DNA of 46,102 nt, taken from Bordetella parapertussis. Its GTDB lineage: Bacteria; Pseudomonadota; Gammaproteobacteria; Burkholderiales; SG8-41. Of the stretch, positions 25,453 through 33,404 are shown piece after piece. Position numbers and translations under genes: made by a program. The stretch lies in contig CAMBSS010000010.1 of NCBI GenBank assembly GCA_945870465.1, positions 1 to 46,102 on the forward strand, in the 5' to 3' direction. How positions within the stretch are numbered: position 1 is the stretch's first letter; every line of letters starts with the position of its first letter. The notes below the pieces were generated by a model that made no database searches, had not been told where the DNA came from, and worked only from the letters and a program-made list of their open reading frames with translations.

Positions 25453-26598
25453 ATGGATACCACCGAAAAAGCCAACCCTCATTCCGCGCGCGGTGAGAAC
25501 GACCGCAAGGTTTTTCAGCGTACCGCCATACCGCATTTGTTCCAGCCGATGGCGCTGCGCTCGGTCACGGCGCGCAATCGCATCGTGGTGTCGCCGATGT
25601 GCCAGTACTCGGCGACCGACGGCGTCGCCAACGACTGGCATCTGCAGCACCTGGGATCGCGCGCGGTGGGCGGCGCCGGCATCGTCTTCACCGAAGTCGT
25701 GCACACCGAGCCGCGCGGACGCATCACGCCATACTGCCTCGGCCTGTGGAACGATGCGCAGCGCGACGAACTCGCGCGCATCGTGCGTTTTCTCAAAGCG
25801 CAGGGCACGGTCGCCGGCATGCAGCTCGGCCATGCCGGGCGCAAAGGATCGACTGCAAAGCCGTGGGAGGGCGGTAAGGGCATTGCGGTGGATGCCGGCG
25901 GCTGGCAGACCATTGCGCCATCGGCGATTCCTTTCAGTGACACGTACGGCATGCCCGTCGCGATGGAGCAGAGCACGATCAACGAGTCGCTTGCGCAATT
26001 CGCTGCCAACACAAGGCGCGCGCGCGAGGCGGGCTTCGATCTCCTGGAAGTGCATGCGGCGCACGGTTATCTGATTCACGAATTCCTGTCTCCGCTGTCC
26101 AACCAGCGCACGGATGGCTATGGTGGAAGCTTCGAGAATCGCGTGCGTTATTTGCTGGAAGTCATAGACGCGGTGCGTACCGAGTGGCCGGACGACAAGC
26201 CGTTGTTCGTGCGCATATCCGCCACCGACTGGGTCGACGGCGGCTGGGACCTCGACAGCAGCGTCAAACTCTCGCAATTGCTGAAAAGCGGCGGCAAGGT
26301 CGATCTCATCGATTGTTCCAGCGGCGGGATGTCGCCGCAGCAGAAGATCGCCCTGCACCCCGGCTACCAGGTGCCGTTTGCAGCGGCGATACGCAGCCGC
26401 GCGGACATCGCAACTGGTGCCGTCGGCCTGATCAACTCGCCGGACCTTGCCGAGCAGATACTCGCCAACGGCCAGGCCGATCTCATCATCATGGCGCGCG
26501 CGATGCTGAATGATCCGTACTGGCCGCTGCATGCAGCGAAAGTATTGAAAGCCAAAATCGCGTGGCCGCCGCAATACGAGCGCGGCGATATTTATTAG
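25453..26598 (+). CDS. NADH:flavin oxidoreductase (Old Yellow Enzyme, YqjM-like)
   Basis: This 381 aa FMN enzyme belongs to the thermophilic-like/YqjM class of Old Yellow Enzymes, which reduce activated C=C bonds with NAD(P)H. Cys50 and Tyr52 in SPMCQYS, the MQLGHAGRKGS block, the substrate-binding HAAHGYLIHEFLSP (His201, His204) and the C-terminal WPPQYERG are present. There is an N-terminal extension of about 25 residues before the conserved core. It follows the tartrate dehydratase by 60 bases. Its TAG stop codon is the first three bases of a palindromic repeat. Confidence 0.93.
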   Translation: MDTTEKANPHSARGENDRKVFQRTAIPHLFQPMALRSVTARNRIVVSPMCQYSATDGVANDWHLQHLGSRAVGGAGIVFTEVVHTEPRGRITPYCLGLWNDAQRDELARIVRFLKAQGTVAGMQLGHAGRKGSTAKPWEGGKGIAVDAGGWQTIAPSAIPFSDTYGMPVAMEQSTINESLAQFAANTRRAREAGFDLLEVHAAHGYLIHEFLSPLSNQRTDGYGGSFENRVRYLLEVIDAVRTEWPDDKPLFVRISATDWVDGGWDLDSSVKLSQLLKSGGKVDLIDCSSGGMSPQQKIALHPGYQVPFAAAIRSRADIATGAVGLINSPDLAEQILANGQADLIIMARAMLNDPYWPLHAAKVLKAKIAWPPQYERGDIY

Positions 26599-26761
26599 AA
26601 CTCATTTAAAAAAAGAAACACCGACAAGCAACCGCCGATGTACGCCGATTAACGCCGATACAATTGCAGACTTATCCCCGAATTATGGTCAAATCCCTTG
26701 AGCTTATCAGCGTTTATCGGCGTTCATCGGCGGTTCCAAATTGTTTTTGAGGCAGCTTCTA
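26596..26761. repeat. MITE-like palindromic element, copy 1 (166 bp)
   Basis: The element begins with TAGAACTCATTT and ends with the imperfect inverse (CAGCTTCTA). Inner arms are tandem CGCCGATnnA units (period ten) at 26631-26660 and their inverse at about 26707-26735. A second copy at 36459 matches it over nearly all its length. The first TAG is the stop codon of the upstream gene in both cases. There is no open frame, so if mobile it would depend on a transposase elsewhere. Confidence 0.8.
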
Positions 26762-26828
26762 GTAAGTCCGATTGAGTCCGTTCGTGCTGATGTATAGAAG
26801 CACGGATAAATTGCTTGGCGAGAGGTTA

Positions 26829-26858
26829 CGTTCACCCTTCGATACCTCAGGGCGAACG
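26829..26858. repeat. REP-like hairpin (CGTTCACCCT/AGGGCGAACG)
   Basis: Ten-base arms with one mismatch flank a ten-base loop. The sequence is related to the widespread proteobacterial palindrome that reads GTTCGCCCTGAG. It lies nine bases beyond the stop of the DUF2007 gene and could end or stabilise that transcript. The rest of the 268-base gap has no further feature. Confidence 0.65.
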
Positions 26859-26866
26859 GCTGTCGG

Positions 26867-27193
26867 TTAACCGGATTGCGGCCGCGCTTCGCCGCAGTTC
26901 CAGCAGTCGGTGAACTGGCCTTCGAGATTTTCTCCGCAGTGCGCGCAGGTCCAGCGCTCGTGGCCATGCCGGCGCGCGGCGTTGCCGCGCAGAAAGTCTA
27001 TCACCAGGCGGTCGGCTTCTCCGGCCAGCGTGTCTTCAAGTACCCACACCGTAGGCAGCACCGGCAGTTCGCCGTATGCACCATACAGTTGATCGCCGAG
27101 CACGGAGGCGCGTATGCCTTCAGCTTCGAGCATGCCTTTGATGAGGTGGGCTTCGGTCGGATGTTTGGCGGTATGTATGAGTTTCATCGCCAT
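26867..27193 (-). CDS. DUF2007 domain protein with C-terminal zinc ribbon
   Basis: This 108 aa protein starts with a DUF2007-type signal-transducing fold (KLIHTAKHPTEAHLIKGMLEAEGI, a ferredoxin-like beta-alpha-beta start seen in PII-related proteins) and ends with a zinc ribbon using Cys83, Cys86, Cys97 and Cys100. The function is unknown; the combination suggests a small regulatory or nucleic-acid-binding protein. AGGA lies before the ATG; a second in-frame ATG two codons later is equally possible. It is divergent from the channel-like gene. Confidence 0.85.
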   Translation of the reverse strand: MAMKLIHTAKHPTEAHLIKGMLEAEGIRASVLGDQLYGAYGELPVLPTVWVLEDTLAGEADRLVIDFLRGNAARRHGHERWTCAHCGENLEGQFTDCWNCGEARPQSG

Positions 27194-27217
27194 TCATTGT
27201 CCTGCGAATTGCACGCG

Positions 27218-27236
27218 TGTCAATAACGAATTGACA
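27218..27236. promoter_or_regulatory. Perfect operator-like palindrome over a TTGACA box
   Basis: TGTCAAT-AACGA-ATTGACA is a perfect seven-base inverted repeat in the divergent gap. Its right arm contains a consensus -35 box TTGACA (27231-27236), followed at a short 14-base spacing by TAAAAT (27251-27256) towards the channel-like gene. The arrangement fits a repressor site over a promoter. Confidence 0.4.
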
Positions 27237-27332
27237 GGGCATGCGTGTGTTAAAATCGCTGCGCGAACGACGGAGGTCTTCGTTGCGCGCATAGTGTGAT
27301 TTCACCGGGTTCGCTGTTGCGGATTGGATGCC

Positions 27333-27686
27333 ATGTTTGAAACCAAGCGTCAGCGCGTCATCCCGGTGAAGCATTTTGCGCACCGCGTGGCGTTGTCGGT
27401 GGCGACGTCCGCAGTGGTCGCAGCAATCGCGTTGGTGATCGGCGTGATGGGATTTCACTATATCGCCGACGTGCCGTGGATCGACGCCTTGCACAATGCA
27501 TCGATGATACTCGGCGGCATGGGCCCGGTGGCGGAGATGAAGACGGATGCGGCAAAATATTTTTCATCGGTGTATGCGCTTTTTGCCGGGCTTGTTTTCA
27601 TCGGTGTCGTCGCGGTGATGCTGGCGCCGGTCATGCACCGGGTGCTGCACAGGTTTCACATGGACGATGTGGACGTCAAAAAATAA
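27333..27686 (+). CDS. Two-TM membrane protein with potassium-channel-like architecture
   Basis: This 117 aa inner-membrane protein has a first helix at about 18-42, a re-entrant-like segment PWIDALHNASMIL, the turn GGMGPV (61-66), and a second helix at about 77-98 followed by a basic end LHRFH. Order and spacing match the TM1-pore-TM2 unit of two-TM potassium channels, but the selectivity motif TxGYG is replaced, so conduction is doubtful. I prefer the ATG at 27333 to a TTG nine bases upstream. It is followed after 12 bases by the ModA-like gene. Confidence 0.75.
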   Translation: MFETKRQRVIPVKHFAHRVALSVATSAVVAAIALVIGVMGFHYIADVPWIDALHNASMILGGMGPVAEMKTDAAKYFSSVYALFAGLVFIGVVAVMLAPVMHRVLHRFHMDDVDVKK

Positions 27687-27698
27687 CCGAACGGGAGA

Positions 27699-28409
27699 AT
27701 GCGTGTGGCAACACTGAATATTTTTTGCGCGGGCGCGGCCCAGGCAGTGGTGACGCAGATCGCGGGCAAGTTCCAGCGCGACAGCGGCAATTTCGTGAAT
27801 TCGAACTTCGGCGCCGTCGGCGCGATGAAGGCGCGCGTGGTCGCCGGGGAAGCCGCCGATGTGATCGTACTGACAGCGGCGTTGATCGACGAGTTGATAG
27901 CGCAGGGGTTGGTCGTGCCGGGGTCACGCGTCGATCTGGGCAGGGTCGGCACCGGCGTTGCCGTGCGCGCAGGGACTCCCATGCCCGACGTCACGAGTAT
28001 TCACGCACTGCGCGGCAATTTACTTGCGGCGACGCGCGTTCTGTTTCCGGACCCCGCCGTGGCGACGGCCGGTAAAGTCGTGATGAGCGCGCTCGAAAAG
28101 ATGGGCATCGCGGCGGAACTCAAACCGCGGCTGCAATTTTTCCCGAACGGTTATGCCGCAATGGGCGATCTTGCGCAAAGCAGCGGCTTGCTCGAAATGG
28201 GCATCACGCAAATCACCGAGATCGTCGCCAACAAAGGCGTTACCCTGGTCGGCCCTTTGCCGGCGGAAGTGCAGAACATCGCAATCTACTCCGCTGGACT
28301 TGCGGCGCGCTCTGCGCACCCGGAACGTTCCAAAGAGCTGATACGCCGCCTGACTGGATTCAACGCGCAACCGGTGCTGAGCGCGGCCGGTTTTGAAGTG
28401 GGGACCTGA
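27699..28409 (+). CDS. ModA-like substrate-binding protein without signal peptide
   Basis: This 236 aa protein has the type II periplasmic-binding fold of molybdate-binding ModA: IFCAGAAQAVV, FGAVGAMKARVVAGEAADVIVLT and PLPAEVQNIAIYSAGL. The protein begins directly at the first beta strand, with no leader, so as written it would stay in the cytosol. No ModB or ModC gene is nearby. GGGAG precedes the ATG and no upstream in-frame start would give a leader before the previous stop. It may bind a small anion or organic acid inside the cell. The ligand is unknown. Confidence 0.85.
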   Translation: MRVATLNIFCAGAAQAVVTQIAGKFQRDSGNFVNSNFGAVGAMKARVVAGEAADVIVLTAALIDELIAQGLVVPGSRVDLGRVGTGVAVRAGTPMPDVTSIHALRGNLLAATRVLFPDPAVATAGKVVMSALEKMGIAAELKPRLQFFPNGYAAMGDLAQSSGLLEMGITQITEIVANKGVTLVGPLPAEVQNIAIYSAGLAARSAHPERSKELIRRLTGFNAQPVLSAAGFEVGT

Positions 28410-28415
28410 GAGACA

Positions 28416-29435
28416 TCATTGCTTGGCAAGGCCGAGTTCGGTCAGGATGGCTTTGGCTTCGTCGTTTTCCTTGCGCAGGTAAGCTGCCGTTTCCTGCGAA
28501 TTTTTGTAGCCCAGTTCCCAGCCGGTGGTTTCGGCGAATTTTTTCCACTCGGCAGTCTGCAAGGTCTTCGCGAATACGCCGTCCCAGTAAGCGATCTGCG
28601 CTGGCGTCATGTTTTTGGGGCCGACGAACACATACCATCCATCGATGGTCACGTTATAGCCCTGTTCGCGGAACGTCGGCACATCGGGCAGGCTGGCTGA
28701 GCGTTTTTCCGTGCTTAATCCGAGTATGCGCATCTTGCCCGCCTGGTAGTGGGGAGCCGCGTTGTTCGCGGCTTGCGCCATCGCATCGATATGCCCGCCG
28801 AGCAGGTTGGTGACCGATTCGGCGCCGCCGCCGAAAACCAGGATCTTGAGTTTTTTCGGATCGGCGCCCGCGGCTTTTGCCAGCAGCGCGATCGCGAAAT
28901 GATTGACGGCGCCCAGCGTGCTGCCGACGGATATGCTGAGCGACGCCGGGTCTTTCTTCACCTGCTCCATGAATTCGCGCAGATTCTTGTACGGCGATTC
29001 CGTTTTGACCGCGAGCGCCACCGGTTCGGTGCCGATGTAAGGCAGCACCGTCATATCGGCGATGCCGAGCGGGCTGCGGCCGGTTAACTGGTTGGTCAGC
29101 AGGCCGGCCTGCGCGATGCCGATCGAATGCCCGTCCGCTTTCTGGCTGACGTAGGTGTAGGCAAGCGAACCGCCGCCGCCGACCTTGTTGACGACGACCG
29201 CTTCGAGCAGCCGGTTGTCGTGCCAGATTTTCTGGATGACGCGCGCTGCCTTGTCGTTGCCGCCGCCGGCGGCGGCGAATACGACGAGTTCAACCGGGCG
29301 CTCGGGTTTCCACGTCTGTGCGTACGCGATCGATGCATTGAATGCACAGGCGAGGCTGAGAAGTGCTGCGAAGAAGCGGGCTGCTGAAGGTAGGTTCAAG
29401 GTCGGCTCACACTTTGCGTTGAGGTAGAGATCCAT
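28416..29435 (-). CDS. Bug/TctC-family periplasmic solute-binding protein (TctC-like branch)
   Basis: This 339 aa protein has a signal peptide with core FFAALLSLACAF and likely cleavage after AYA. The mature part starts WKPERPVELVVFAAAGGGND, then VVVNKVGGGGSLAY and DGHSIGIAQ. It lacks the YPxKPIR start and DNRxGA loop of the other five and looks closer to true TctC of tripartite tricarboxylate transporters. It is convergent with the ModA-like gene and divergent from the amidase. No TctAB gene is in the window. Confidence 0.9.
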   Translation of the reverse strand: MDLYLNAKCEPTLNLPSAARFFAALLSLACAFNASIAYAQTWKPERPVELVVFAAAGGGNDKAARVIQKIWHDNRLLEAVVVNKVGGGGSLAYTYVSQKADGHSIGIAQAGLLTNQLTGRSPLGIADMTVLPYIGTEPVALAVKTESPYKNLREFMEQVKKDPASLSISVGSTLGAVNHFAIALLAKAAGADPKKLKILVFGGGAESVTNLLGGHIDAMAQAANNAAPHYQAGKMRILGLSTEKRSASLPDVPTFREQGYNVTIDGWYVFVGPKNMTPAQIAYWDGVFAKTLQTAEWKKFAETTGWELGYKNSQETAAYLRKENDEAKAILTELGLAKQ

Positions 29436-29624
29436 GTATCAGCAAACTCCATACCATAGGCCGTGCAGCAGCTTTGTGCCTGAATTGCGGCGCCAGACTT
29501 GCCGACATGCACCACGGTCGTCTGCGGGAGCGAAGTTCGGCATTGAAACAGTGCACCATTGTATTACGGGCCCAATTTGTATTCATGTTAAAGTTGGCCG
29601 CATCAATCCCGTTCTGGAATACCC

Positions 29625-31085
29625 GTGGGCGAAGAAGAGCTGGCATACATGAGCGCGGCAGAGCAGGGCCGGCTGATACGCGAGCGCAAGCTGTCGCCCG
29701 TTGAACTGGTTCAACTCTGCCTCAAGCGCATCGAACGTTATAACCCGGTGCTGCGCGCCTATATCACCGTATGCGGAGAAGCGGCGCTGGCGGCCGCGCG
29801 CCAGGCCGAACTCGAGATCGGCCGCGGCGATTATCGCGGACCTTTGCACGGCATTCCGTTCGGCGTCAAAGACCAGCTCTGCACCGCAGGCATCAGGACC
29901 ACACTGGGTTCGCGCATTTTTGCCGATCATGTGCCGGATTTCGACGCGACAGTGATCACGCGCCTCAGGGAAGCAGGTGCGATCCTGATCGGCAAGGAGA
30001 ACCTGCACGAATTCGGCAAGGGCGGCACCCACGTGTTTGCACACGGCCAGCCGCGCAACCCCTGGAATACGGAACGCACGCCGTCGAGTTCATCAAGCGG
30101 TTCCGGCATTGCGCCCGCCGCGGGCTTTTGCTCGGGTTCATTAGGCGAAGATACCGGCGGCTCGATCCGCGGTCCGGCGGCGGCCAACGGCGTGGTCGGC
30201 CTGCGCCCGACGTTTGGCCGCGTCAGCCGTCACGGCGGCATCATGTACGCTTGGACGGCCGATACCATAGGGCCGATTACGCGCACTGTTGAGGACAATG
30301 CGCTGTTTCTGCGCGCGATTGCAGGTTACGACGCGCACGATGCGTTGACGAGCCAGCGTGCCGTGCCTGATTTTTCGTTCGCTGCAGGCACAGATCTCAA
30401 AGGGATGCGCCTGGCAGTCGTAACCGAAATGACGTGGCCCGACGGCGTGCATCCCGAAATGCGCGCGGCGATGGAGCAGGCGATCGAAGTGCTGCGCTCA
30501 CTGGGCGCGACGGTCGGGGAAATATCCCTGCCGTGGGCTAAGCATGCAATTCCTCTCGCTATGCTCACGTCCGATGCGGACGTTGCTTCGATGTATCTGC
30601 CGCTGCTGCGCAGCCGCTGGGGCGATTTCGATGCCGGCACGCGCAGCCGGATGGCGACCGCAGCGCTGGTGCCCGCCGCAATTTATTCGCGGGCAATGCG
30701 CGCGCGCGCCGTGGTGCGCAAGCAGATTCTCGGCGCGTTCGAGCACTACGATGCTTTGCTCTGCCCGACCAGCCTGAAGCCGGCGGGCCTGATAGACGAT
30801 GCGCGTGAAACCGTGCATTCGAAAGAGGACATGGCGCAGCGGATTATTCTGCGCCGCATCAGCACGCATCCGTTCGGTTTGGCGAACGTGCCGACGCTGG
30901 CGGTGCCGGCGGGTTTTACCAAAGATGGATTGCCGTTGTCCCTGCAAGTGGCGGGCAGGCCCTTTGCGGAAGCGACGGTATATCGCATCGGCCACGCGTA
31001 CGAGCGCGCGACAATCTGGCATACCCGGCATCCTGCCCTCGAACAGACGACGCGCGGTGTCCGGCCCGCCGCGGTTACGGGGTAA
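29625..31085 (+). CDS. Amidase-signature family hydrolase (GatA-like)
   Basis: This 486 aa enzyme has the Ser-cisSer-Lys triad of the amidase signature family: Lys82 in GVKDQ, the serine-rich SSSSSGSG (154-161) with the cis-serine near 157, and nucleophile Ser180 in DTGGSIR. A GTG start is used; an ATG eight codons later is an alternative, but the GTG retains the usual ELAYMSA beginning. A GatC-like gene follows three bases after its stop. As no gatB is present, I expect a small-molecule amidohydrolase similar to AtzE with AtzG rather than a tRNA amidotransferase. Confidence 0.9.
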   Translation: MGEEELAYMSAAEQGRLIRERKLSPVELVQLCLKRIERYNPVLRAYITVCGEAALAAARQAELEIGRGDYRGPLHGIPFGVKDQLCTAGIRTTLGSRIFADHVPDFDATVITRLREAGAILIGKENLHEFGKGGTHVFAHGQPRNPWNTERTPSSSSSGSGIAPAAGFCSGSLGEDTGGSIRGPAAANGVVGLRPTFGRVSRHGGIMYAWTADTIGPITRTVEDNALFLRAIAGYDAHDALTSQRAVPDFSFAAGTDLKGMRLAVVTEMTWPDGVHPEMRAAMEQAIEVLRSLGATVGEISLPWAKHAIPLAMLTSDADVASMYLPLLRSRWGDFDAGTRSRMATAALVPAAIYSRAMRARAVVRKQILGAFEHYDALLCPTSLKPAGLIDDARETVHSKEDMAQRIILRRISTHPFGLANVPTLAVPAGFTKDGLPLSLQVAGRPFAEATVYRIGHAYERATIWHTRHPALEQTTRGVRPAAVTG

Positions 31086-31088
31086 AAT

Positions 31089-31286
31089 ATGGACCTGTCA
31101 TGCAGTCAGATACGCGAGTTGGCGCAGCTTATAGAACTCGATGTCCCGGAGGCTGATCTAGAAAGTATCGCTCTGAGGCTTTCGGCCCTGCTGACGGAGA
31201 TGGCAAAAATCGAACGCGAACTTGGCGCCGAGATGAACAAGACCGAGCCGATTCCGCCGGTGTATCCGCACGAACCCGGGGATTGA
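31089..31286 (+). CDS. GatC/AtzG-like small amidase partner (65 aa)
   Basis: This very small protein has a GatC-like helical pattern (IRELAQLIELDVPEADLESI, then LSALLTEMAKIERE) and a proline-rich tail PIPPVYPHEP, like the AtzG/DUF4089 partners that wrap around their amidase. It starts three bases after the amidase stop, which supports a complex. It is too short to have activity of its own. Confidence 0.8.
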   Translation: MDLSCSQIRELAQLIELDVPEADLESIALRLSALLTEMAKIERELGAEMNKTEPIPPVYPHEPGD

Positions 31287-31441
31287 GCAGCACTTCAGTG
31301 GGGTGAATCTCGTTGCCGTGCGTCGGCAGGGTGACGCGGCAGGAAGAATGAATATTTATACGCCCTTATGATAGCACAAGGGGCTTGCGCGAACGGCTGC
31401 AAAGGTGCGAATGTGCGCGCAGTTTACCAAGGAGATCTCAC

Positions 31442-31834
31442 ATGAACCGCATCGTGCACCTGGCACTGAAGGTCGAAGACCTCGAAAAGACCACCGAATT
31501 CTACGAGAAGGTTTTCGGTTTCCGTGAAGTGGAGACGCGCAAAACGCGCGACCACCTGTCGCGACACCTGAGCGACGGCGCGATCGACTTCACGCTGATT
31601 CAGTACGACGCCGGCACGCAGTCCGCCGAATCGAAGGCGGCAGGCGAGGGGCCGTGCATACATCATTTCGCGGTCGAAGTTGAAGACCTCGAGGCATCCG
31701 AGGCGCAGATCAAGTCGTACGGCTGCGAAATCATCAGCGACCCGGGCGTGATCCCGATCAAGTTCCGCGCGCCCGGCGGCACCGTGGCCGAACTCGTGCC
31801 GGTCGGCCGCTACAAAAAGCCGGAGTTCAAATGA
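31442..31834 (+). CDS. VOC-family (glyoxalase/dioxygenase-fold) metalloprotein
   Basis: This 130 aa protein has two beta-alpha-beta-beta-beta modules with candidate metal ligands His6, His75 and Glu117 (the His-His-Glu set of the superfamily). Possible reactions include lactoylglutathione lysis, methylmalonyl-CoA epimerisation or extradiol cleavage. A strong AAGGAG lies seven bases before the ATG. It begins a small operon with an MmgE/PrpD gene and a CoA ligase, so an epimerase of an acyl-CoA is possible (inference). The 155-base upstream gap probably holds its promoter, but I see no clear pair of boxes. Confidence 0.88.
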   Translation: MNRIVHLALKVEDLEKTTEFYEKVFGFREVETRKTRDHLSRHLSDGAIDFTLIQYDAGTQSAESKAAGEGPCIHHFAVEVEDLEASEAQIKSYGCEIISDPGVIPIKFRAPGGTVAELVPVGRYKKPEFK

Positions 31835-31865
31835 CAAGTCGCACGACGCAGTACGGAGCGGTGTT

Positions 31866-33242
31866 ATGAAAGCAGCTCCCGATCACGTGATTTCCGTCAG
31901 CGAGAAGCTGGTCAACTGCGTCGCCGGACTCACCGCGGACAAGATTCCGCCGACGGTGCGCGCGCGCACCGAAGACCTGCTGATCGATATCGCGGGTCTG
32001 TGCGTCGCGGCGCGCAACACGGATTACATCAAGGCGCTGATCGCGAGCGTCGATCGCGGCGGCGCATGTACCTCGCTCGGTCATGGCGGCGAGTTCAGCG
32101 CCGAAGACGCGGCAATGATCAATGGCACGGCCGGCCACGGCGAAGATTTTGATGACACGTTCGAAGGCGGGCCGGTGCACAGCAGCACTATCATCGTGCC
32201 CGCGGTGCTGGCGGCATGCGAGCGCTTTGGCCGCGGCGGACGCGCGGCGCTGCTCGGCATGGTTGTCGGCATCGAATCGATGTGCCGCCTCAGCATGGTG
32301 ATTCCGAAAGCCATCCACAAAGCGGGCTTTCACCCAACCGGCGTGATCGGCGCGATGGGGGCAACGCTTGCCGTTTCCACGACGCTGGGTCTGAACCGCA
32401 AGCAAACCGTAGATGCGCTGGGCATCGCGGGCAGTATGGCAAGCGGCATCATTGAATACCTGGCCGAAGGCGCATGGACCAAGCGGCTGCATGCCGGCTG
32501 GGCGGCGCGTATCGGCCTGCATGCGGCGCGTATTGCGCAGCATGGTTTTCTCGGTCCGCGCACGGTATTCGAGGGTACGCATGGTTTTTTCTATGCTTTC
32601 GCACGCAACGTCGATGGTGATTACGACGTCCTGACGCGCGATTTCGGCGACGATTGGATGATTGACAAAATTACTTTCAAGCCCTACGCGACCGGTACCA
32701 TGAACCAGCCGTATATCGATTGCGCGCTGCGCCTCGCGCGCAAGGGCTTCAACGCCGACGACGTGGCTGAAGTACTGTGCGAAACCGCGGAGGGCTATGT
32801 TCACCGGCTGTGGGACCCGCTGGCGTCGAAACAAAAGCCCGCCAACGATTACGCGGCCAAGTTCAGCGCGCCGTTCAACGTCGCAGTGGCATTCGTGACC
32901 GGCGGTGCCGGGCTCGATGCGTTCAGCGAAAAAACCGTGCGCGATCCGCGCATCCTCGGTCTCGCCGCCAAGGTGAATTACGTGGTGGATCCCAACAACC
33001 CCTATCCCAAGGCTTTCACCGGCCACGTCAAAATGACGCTGAAGGACGGTCGCGTGTTCGAAGAACGCCAGCCGCATATCCGCGGCGGCATGCACGATCC
33101 GCTGTCGCGCGAGGACATCGAGCGCAAGTTCCGCGGCAATACCGCGTTCGGCGGCTGGAGCGAGTCGCGTGCCGACCAGTTCCTGCAATTCGCGCAGGGT
33201 GTTTTCAAGGGTAAACTGGATCTAACGCCGTTTCGCGGTTAA
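31866..33242 (+). CDS. MmgE/PrpD family protein
   Basis: This is the fourth MmgE/PrpD protein, 458 aa. It has GHGEDFDDTFEGGPVHSS (acidic/histidine cluster), FHPTGVIGAMGAT, and WTKRLHAGWAARIGLHA carrying a likely active-site lysine. In place of RETADHS it has ANDYAAKFSAPFN, a pattern closer to the copy at 8731. GGAGCGG precedes the ATG. It follows the VOC gene by 31 bases and precedes an acyl-CoA ligase. Reaction not assignable. Confidence 0.9.
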   Translation: MKAAPDHVISVSEKLVNCVAGLTADKIPPTVRARTEDLLIDIAGLCVAARNTDYIKALIASVDRGGACTSLGHGGEFSAEDAAMINGTAGHGEDFDDTFEGGPVHSSTIIVPAVLAACERFGRGGRAALLGMVVGIESMCRLSMVIPKAIHKAGFHPTGVIGAMGATLAVSTTLGLNRKQTVDALGIAGSMASGIIEYLAEGAWTKRLHAGWAARIGLHAARIAQHGFLGPRTVFEGTHGFFYAFARNVDGDYDVLTRDFGDDWMIDKITFKPYATGTMNQPYIDCALRLARKGFNADDVAEVLCETAEGYVHRLWDPLASKQKPANDYAAKFSAPFNVAVAFVTGGAGLDAFSEKTVRDPRILGLAAKVNYVVDPNNPYPKAFTGHVKMTLKDGRVFEERQPHIRGGMHDPLSREDIERKFRGNTAFGGWSESRADQFLQFAQGVFKGKLDLTPFRG

Positions 33243-33273
33243 TACGGGCGTCCAGGGCGAAAAGCAAAAAGTC

Positions 33274-33361
33274 AGCCACAGAGGGAGCAGGGAACACAGA
33301 GAAGTAAGGTCACAATAAAATTCTGTTCCAGAGTTTCTTTTCCTCTGTGCCCTCTGTGGCT
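33274..33361. repeat. Palindromic intergenic repeat with CACAGAG tandem arms
   Basis: The left arm (33274-33304, AGCCACAGAGGG then AACACAGAGAAG) is the imperfect inverse of the right arm (33335-33361, CCTCTGTGCCCTCTGTGGCT). The repeated unit is about nine bases. This is a solo copy here. I know this CCACAGAGG type as a common dispersed repeat in environmental genomes. It lies between the MmgE/PrpD gene and the acyl-CoA ligase. Confidence 0.8.
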
Positions 33362-33404
33362 AAAGTATTTGATTGTTAAAGCGGTTGCCGTGCGGGAGGG
33401 GACG

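Noticed and set aside
29625..31286. tRNA-dependent amidotransferase GatCA
   Set aside because: No gatB is present, gene order is A then C, and the small partner is shorter than a normal GatC.
31827..33188. Open frame of 453 codons antisense to an MmgE/PrpD gene
   Set aside because: It has the same mirror-frame composition and no start signal; the sense gene is complete.
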